Of a stretch of DNA of 16,246 nt, positions 14,237 through 16,246 are shown piece after piece. Made by a program: the position numbers and the translations under genes. Origin of the DNA: Aquirhabdus sp. (GTDB lineage Bacteria > Pseudomonadota > Gammaproteobacteria > Pseudomonadales > Moraxellaceae); assembly GCA_030150135.1 (NCBI GenBank), contig JASLGO010000163.1, positions 1 through 16,246 on the forward strand, read 5' to 3'. Below the pieces are notes generated by a model. The model saw only the letters and a program-made list of their open reading frames with translations. It was not told the origin of the DNA and searched no databases. How positions within the stretch are numbered: the first letter of the stretch is position 1; each line of letters begins with the position of its first letter.

Positions 14237-14620
14237 TGCATAAACCCTTTCTTAAACTGCTTTTATAAAAAATTAAATGACTTAAATAAACCAAAGTAGT
14301 CATTCAATCACTATTGGTAATATAAACCTGTTTTGAATCAGCTTCCATCGACAACCCGTTCAGCAATGTATCAATTACAGCATATCAACACTCATCGCTT
14401 AACATACTCATCACTCAACGTCATTTGACGATAATTTTTTGAGCTACAAATCATAAAAGTGAGATTTTTTTTGCACGAAATACTGAATCGAACAACATGC
14501 AATAAATAGTATTGTGTTAAAACCGTTGATATACCGCAATCTAGGTTGACCCAACTAGCCTGCGCCCACTATATTAGCGCTCAATCTTATTAGATATGCA
14601 AAAATAATGGCGACAAAATT
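14237..14620. other. Divergent intergenic region between ygfB and the coiled-coil gene
   Basis: 384 bases with no supported gene. It contains the plus-strand sigma70 promoter described separately. It also has a spaced direct repeat, ACTCATCGCTTAAC (14390-14403) and ACTCATCACTCAAC (14406-14419), 12 of 14 positions identical at an offset of 16 bases, and a small CGTC/GACG hairpin near 14420 followed by six T. Promoters for ygfB on the minus strand must lie here, but I could not choose hexamers with good spacing. Confidence 0.55.
14546..14575 (+). promoter_or_regulatory. Sigma70 promoter for the coiled-coil/zapA unit
   Basis: TTGACC (14546-14551), 18-base spacer, TATATT (14570-14575). Five of six bases match consensus at both hexamers, counting TTGACA and TATAAT. 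Predicted start of transcription is near 14582, about 39 bases before the ATG at 14621. Confidence 0.65.
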
Positions 14621-15094
14621 ATGTTAGCAGAACTTCAACACGTACAAACACTCATCGGTCGTTTAACTGAACAACTACGCATCAAACAACTTGAAAATAC
14701 AGAACTTCAAGAGCAGCTTTGCATACAAACGGTCAACCCAGCAGATGAAGCAGCACGCGTAGAACTTCAACAAAAAGTTGAACAACTACAGGCATCACTC
14801 ACTCAAAGTGAACAAGAAAAACTAGAGCTGGCTGAGCGTCACCAAGCTCTGGAGCTTACACACCTCACGTTAAGCGACTCTCTCGCTCAAGCGCAGCTAC
14901 AGATTACAGCACTGGAACAACAGAAACTCGCACTCGAAACCCAATACGCACAATTTGATGAGATTAAAGCTCAACTGGAAACGGAACGTGATGCCTTGTT
15001 GCGCAAAAACGACTTTGCTAAACAAAAAGTCGAAGCCATTATTCATCGCTTATCAATGCTGGGACAAACAGCCACTACAGATTCAAACCTGTAA
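14621..15094 (+). CDS. Coiled-coil protein with TIGR02449-type C-terminus, upstream of zapA
   Basis: 157 residues, almost wholly helical, rich in Gln, Leu and Glu with heptad-like spacing from about 1-35 and 44-145; a Pro-containing break sits at 38-42 (TVNPADEA). The C-terminal part, ERDALLRKNDFAKQKVEAII then HRLSML (122-147), resembles the short TIGR02449 proteins found next to zapA in Pseudomonas, which are only about 70 residues and recall ZapB. No signal peptide or membrane segment. The position before zapA suggests a division role, perhaps as a ZapA partner; this is inference from context. A recognisable sigma70 promoter precedes it, but the ribosome site is weak. The gap to zapA is 85 bases, so co-transcription is likely. 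Confidence 0.8.
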   Translation: MLAELQHVQTLIGRLTEQLRIKQLENTELQEQLCIQTVNPADEAARVELQQKVEQLQASLTQSEQEKLELAERHQALELTHLTLSDSLAQAQLQITALEQQKLALETQYAQFDEIKAQLETERDALLRKNDFAKQKVEAIIHRLSMLGQTATTDSNL

Positions 15095-15179
15095 GCGTTA
15101 ATCGACTGATAAACCAACGAAATCATGATCTCCAAATTAATGATCAAACCATACAGTGTTTGAAAAAAGGAATTAATCC

Positions 15180-15485
15180 ATGCCAACAGAAGTCATCATT
15201 TTTGATAAAACTTACAAATTTGAATGTGCGCCAAACGAAGAACATAACCTTCATGTCGCTGCAAAAATGCTCGAAAATAAATATCGTGAAACGCGTACCG
15301 CAATGCCGCGTCTTGAGACCGATCGTATCGGAGCAATGGTTGCATTCAATCTCGTCCTTGAACACGCCAAACTTGAGCATCAATTCAGAGTGTTTTCTGA
15401 TGAAATGGCTAAAGAAAAGCATCAGATGAGACAGCTCGTTCAGCAACTGACTGAAAGTTTAGAAGCGGCTCTAGCGACAAAGTAA
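15180..15485 (+). CDS. zapA: Cell division protein ZapA
   Basis: Cytoplasmic Z-ring-associated protein that bundles FtsZ filaments. It has 101 residues, the normal length. The N-terminal globular part matches the family: VIIFDKTYKFECAPNEEHNL (5-24), AAKMLENKYRETR (27-39), TDRIGAMVAFNLVLE (47-61). A C-terminal coiled coil (62-100) is the tetramerisation helix. An AAAGGA ribosome site lies 8 bases before the ATG. The order coiled-coil gene, zapA, 6S RNA, ygfA is the conserved gammaproteobacterial arrangement. Confidence 0.95.
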   Translation: MPTEVIIFDKTYKFECAPNEEHNLHVAAKMLENKYRETRTAMPRLETDRIGAMVAFNLVLEHAKLEHQFRVFSDEMAKEKHQMRQLVQQLTESLEAALATK

Positions 15486-15564
15486 TACAACTTCATCAAG
15501 TCCGCACTGACTTGGTGTAACAAATAAACACAGTTAATTAACACTCAAAAAATGCTTTTATATT

Positions 15565-15603
15565 AAACACTCAGCACTTTGTTTACCAAAAGACTGAGTG
15601 TTT
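15565..15603 (+). terminator. Terminator after zapA, next to the 6S promoter
   Basis: AAACACTCAG (15565-15574) pairs exactly with CTGAGTGTTT (15594-15603), a 10-bp stem with a 19-nt loop ending in four T. It is likely the end of the zapA transcript. Its right arm stops three bases before the 6S -35 hexamer. A smaller 9-bp stem (catcaagtc / gacttggtg) lies directly after the zapA stop, near 15493-15516. Confidence 0.6.
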
Positions 15604-15606
15604 TCC

Positions 15607-15634
15607 TTGCATCTGCAAAGTCACCAGTTATACT
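15607..15634 (+). promoter_or_regulatory. Sigma70 promoter of 6S RNA
   Basis: TTGCAT (15607-15612), 16-base spacer, TATACT (15629-15634). The -10 matches five of six consensus bases and the -35 four of six. The expected transcription start falls near 15641, exactly where 6S homology starts. Confidence 0.75.
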
Positions 15635-15637
15635 TAC

Positions 15638-15823
15638 TCCATCTCTGAGGTGCGCGCCAAGTAGCCCAATCCCCTGAGCCGATTTCATCCTATTGGGATG
15701 CGTTCTGTTGGTTCTGTGTGCAAGTCTGCCTTGAGTAGAAAGCCTGTGAGCCATCGGCGCCTCCTCCTTGAACCTAACGGGTTCAAGGGTAACGGTTATT
15801 AGCGGCATTCTTGGAGACCTAAT
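15638..15823 (+). ncRNA. ssrS: 6S RNA
   Basis: 6S RNA mimics an open promoter and sequesters sigma70-RNA polymerase in stationary phase. Segments shared with E. coli 6S, in order, are: TCTCTGAGGTG (start, E. coli TCTCTGAGATG), CCCCTGAGCCGAT (15676-15688), the CCTTGAAC...GGGTTCAAGGGTAAC hairpin (about 15765-15793) and GCGGCAT followed by TGGAGA at the end. The 5' CATCTCTGAG and the 3' segment CTTGGAGAC can close the terminal stem around the large central bubble. Length of about 185 nt is normal. It sits between zapA and ygfA as in E. coli. Ends are estimated from the promoter and stem, to within a few bases. Confidence 0.96.
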
Positions 15824-15870
15824 TCGTTGTTCCATCTTCTATAAAAATTGATTCAAAAATATTGATTCTT

Positions 15871-15892
15871 AGCCAGCTCGTACTGGTTTTTT
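15871..15892 (+). terminator. Short terminator between 6S RNA and ygfA
   Basis: AGCCAG (15871-15876) pairs with CTGGTT (15883-15888), with one G-U, across a 6-nt loop and followed by a T6 run (15887-15892). Short but of intrinsic-terminator form. It would limit read-through from 6S RNA into ygfA. Confidence 0.5.
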
Positions 15893-15971
15893 CTTTATCT
15901 AGGTCCACAAAACCTCTTTTCGCGTTCTAAAAACAATTGAAATTCCGTGTGATAAAGCATACAAATACAGT

Positions 15972-16246
15972 ATGAAATCATTTCAACTTCCCATATCTCA
16001 TCAAATCACTGATACACAAGTTCTGCGCAAAAGTATGCGCCGTCTGCGTCTCGCATTATCGGCGCACACTCGCCAACATGCAGGGCAATCAATTGTTCGC
16101 CAGATACGGCGAGAACCCCAATTTATAAATTCGCGCAAAATCGGCTTGTACCTAGATGCATTCGGTGAAGTTCCTACGCGCACACTCATTGAATTGTGTT
16201 TTCAATTGCGTAAAACCGTTTATTTACCTGTCGTACATTTAAAAAA
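15972..16246 (+). CDS. ygfA: 5-formyltetrahydrofolate cyclo-ligase, 5' part (cut by window end)
   Basis: Makes 5,10-methenyltetrahydrofolate from 5-formyltetrahydrofolate with ATP. Only 91 codons are in the window and the frame is open to the last base. Visible family features are QVLRKSMRRLRLALSAHTR (16-34; the N-terminal basic helix with the Arg/Lys residues near the nucleotide site), then SRKIGLYLDAFGEVPTRTLI (55-74; E. coli YgfA has a similar GEL/T segment), and TVYLPVVH (82-89). The linkage to 6S RNA on the same strand is the classic ssrS-ygfA pair. ATG 15972 lacks a clear ribosome site; Met22 is a weaker alternative because it would remove the conserved first helix. Confidence 0.88.
   Translation, partial: MKSFQLPISHQITDTQVLRKSMRRLRLALSAHTRQHAGQSIVRQIRREPQFINSRKIGLYLDAFGEVPTRTLIELCFQLRKTVYLPVVHLK

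Noticed and set aside
13759..14268. Open frame of 169 codons on the plus strand opposite ygfB
   Set aside because: It is the antisense of a well-supported ygfB frame; the product is His/Leu/Pro-rich with no recognisable domain and no good ribosome site.
14608..14628. Tiny upstream frame ATGGCGACAAAATTATG... overlapping the coiled-coil start
   Set aside because: Six codons with no ribosome site; chance occurrence cannot be excluded and nothing else supports a leader peptide.
15563..15835. Open frame of 90 codons on the minus strand across the 6S region
   Set aside because: The region is explained by 6S RNA on the plus strand; the frame is an accident of a structured RNA gene.

Overview
The window is a stretch of core chromosome from a moderately AT-rich gammaproteobacterium, most likely an Acinetobacter or close Moraxellaceae relative. 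Three things point there: the gene order ygfB-pepP-ubiH-ubiI facing TIGR02449-type gene-zapA-6S RNA-ygfA, a short LpoA-like protein without a lipobox, and a Kdo 3-hydroxylase (Acinetobacter LPS is known to carry Ko, the product of that enzyme). The genus call is inference from content and style; no species-diagnostic marker is visible.

Layout. 1-2000: a lytic transglycosylase of the MltF type (+) with its own strong terminator, then a small secreted protein with a His/Asp-rich tail (+). 2027-2902: Kdo hydroxylase (-), convergent with the previous gene and separated from it by a perfect 13-bp hairpin. 3098-3781: a serine carboxylesterase (+). 3782-4012: non-coding, with a REP-like inverted repeat and a second hairpin. 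4013-5217: an unrecognised 88-residue protein and an alpha/beta hydrolase (both -). 5329-7713: an envelope cluster on the minus strand, LpoA-like, YraN, then (after a REP-like repeat) a DolP-like double-BON lipoprotein, divergent from rsmI (+). This is the E. coli rsmI / lpoA-yraN-diaA-dolP arrangement without diaA. The divergent gap between the LpoA-like gene and rsmI is filled by a roughly 210-bp fold-back element with terminal inverted repeats, probably a non-autonomous mobile element.

8998-14236: minus-strand genes, namely a small acidic protein resembling the RNA-polymerase-binding regulator SutA, then the ubiquinone/peptidase operon ygfB-pepP-ubiH-ubiI (transcribed right to left; ubiH and ubiI overlap by ATGA). 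14621-16246: plus strand, with a coiled-coil protein carrying the TIGR02449 C-terminal signature, ZapA, a clear 6S RNA (ssrS), and the 5' part of 5-formyltetrahydrofolate cyclo-ligase, cut by the window edge.

Themes are cell-envelope upkeep (MltF, LpoA-like, DolP-like, KdoO), division (ZapA and its coiled-coil neighbour), respiration (UbiH/UbiI) and global transcription control (6S RNA, SutA-like). I see no tRNA, rRNA, CRISPR, transposase, phage or defence genes. The most notable items not explained by ordinary gene content are the 7799-8010 fold-back element, the two REP-like repeats of one family, and the reduced or extended architectures of several envelope and division proteins.
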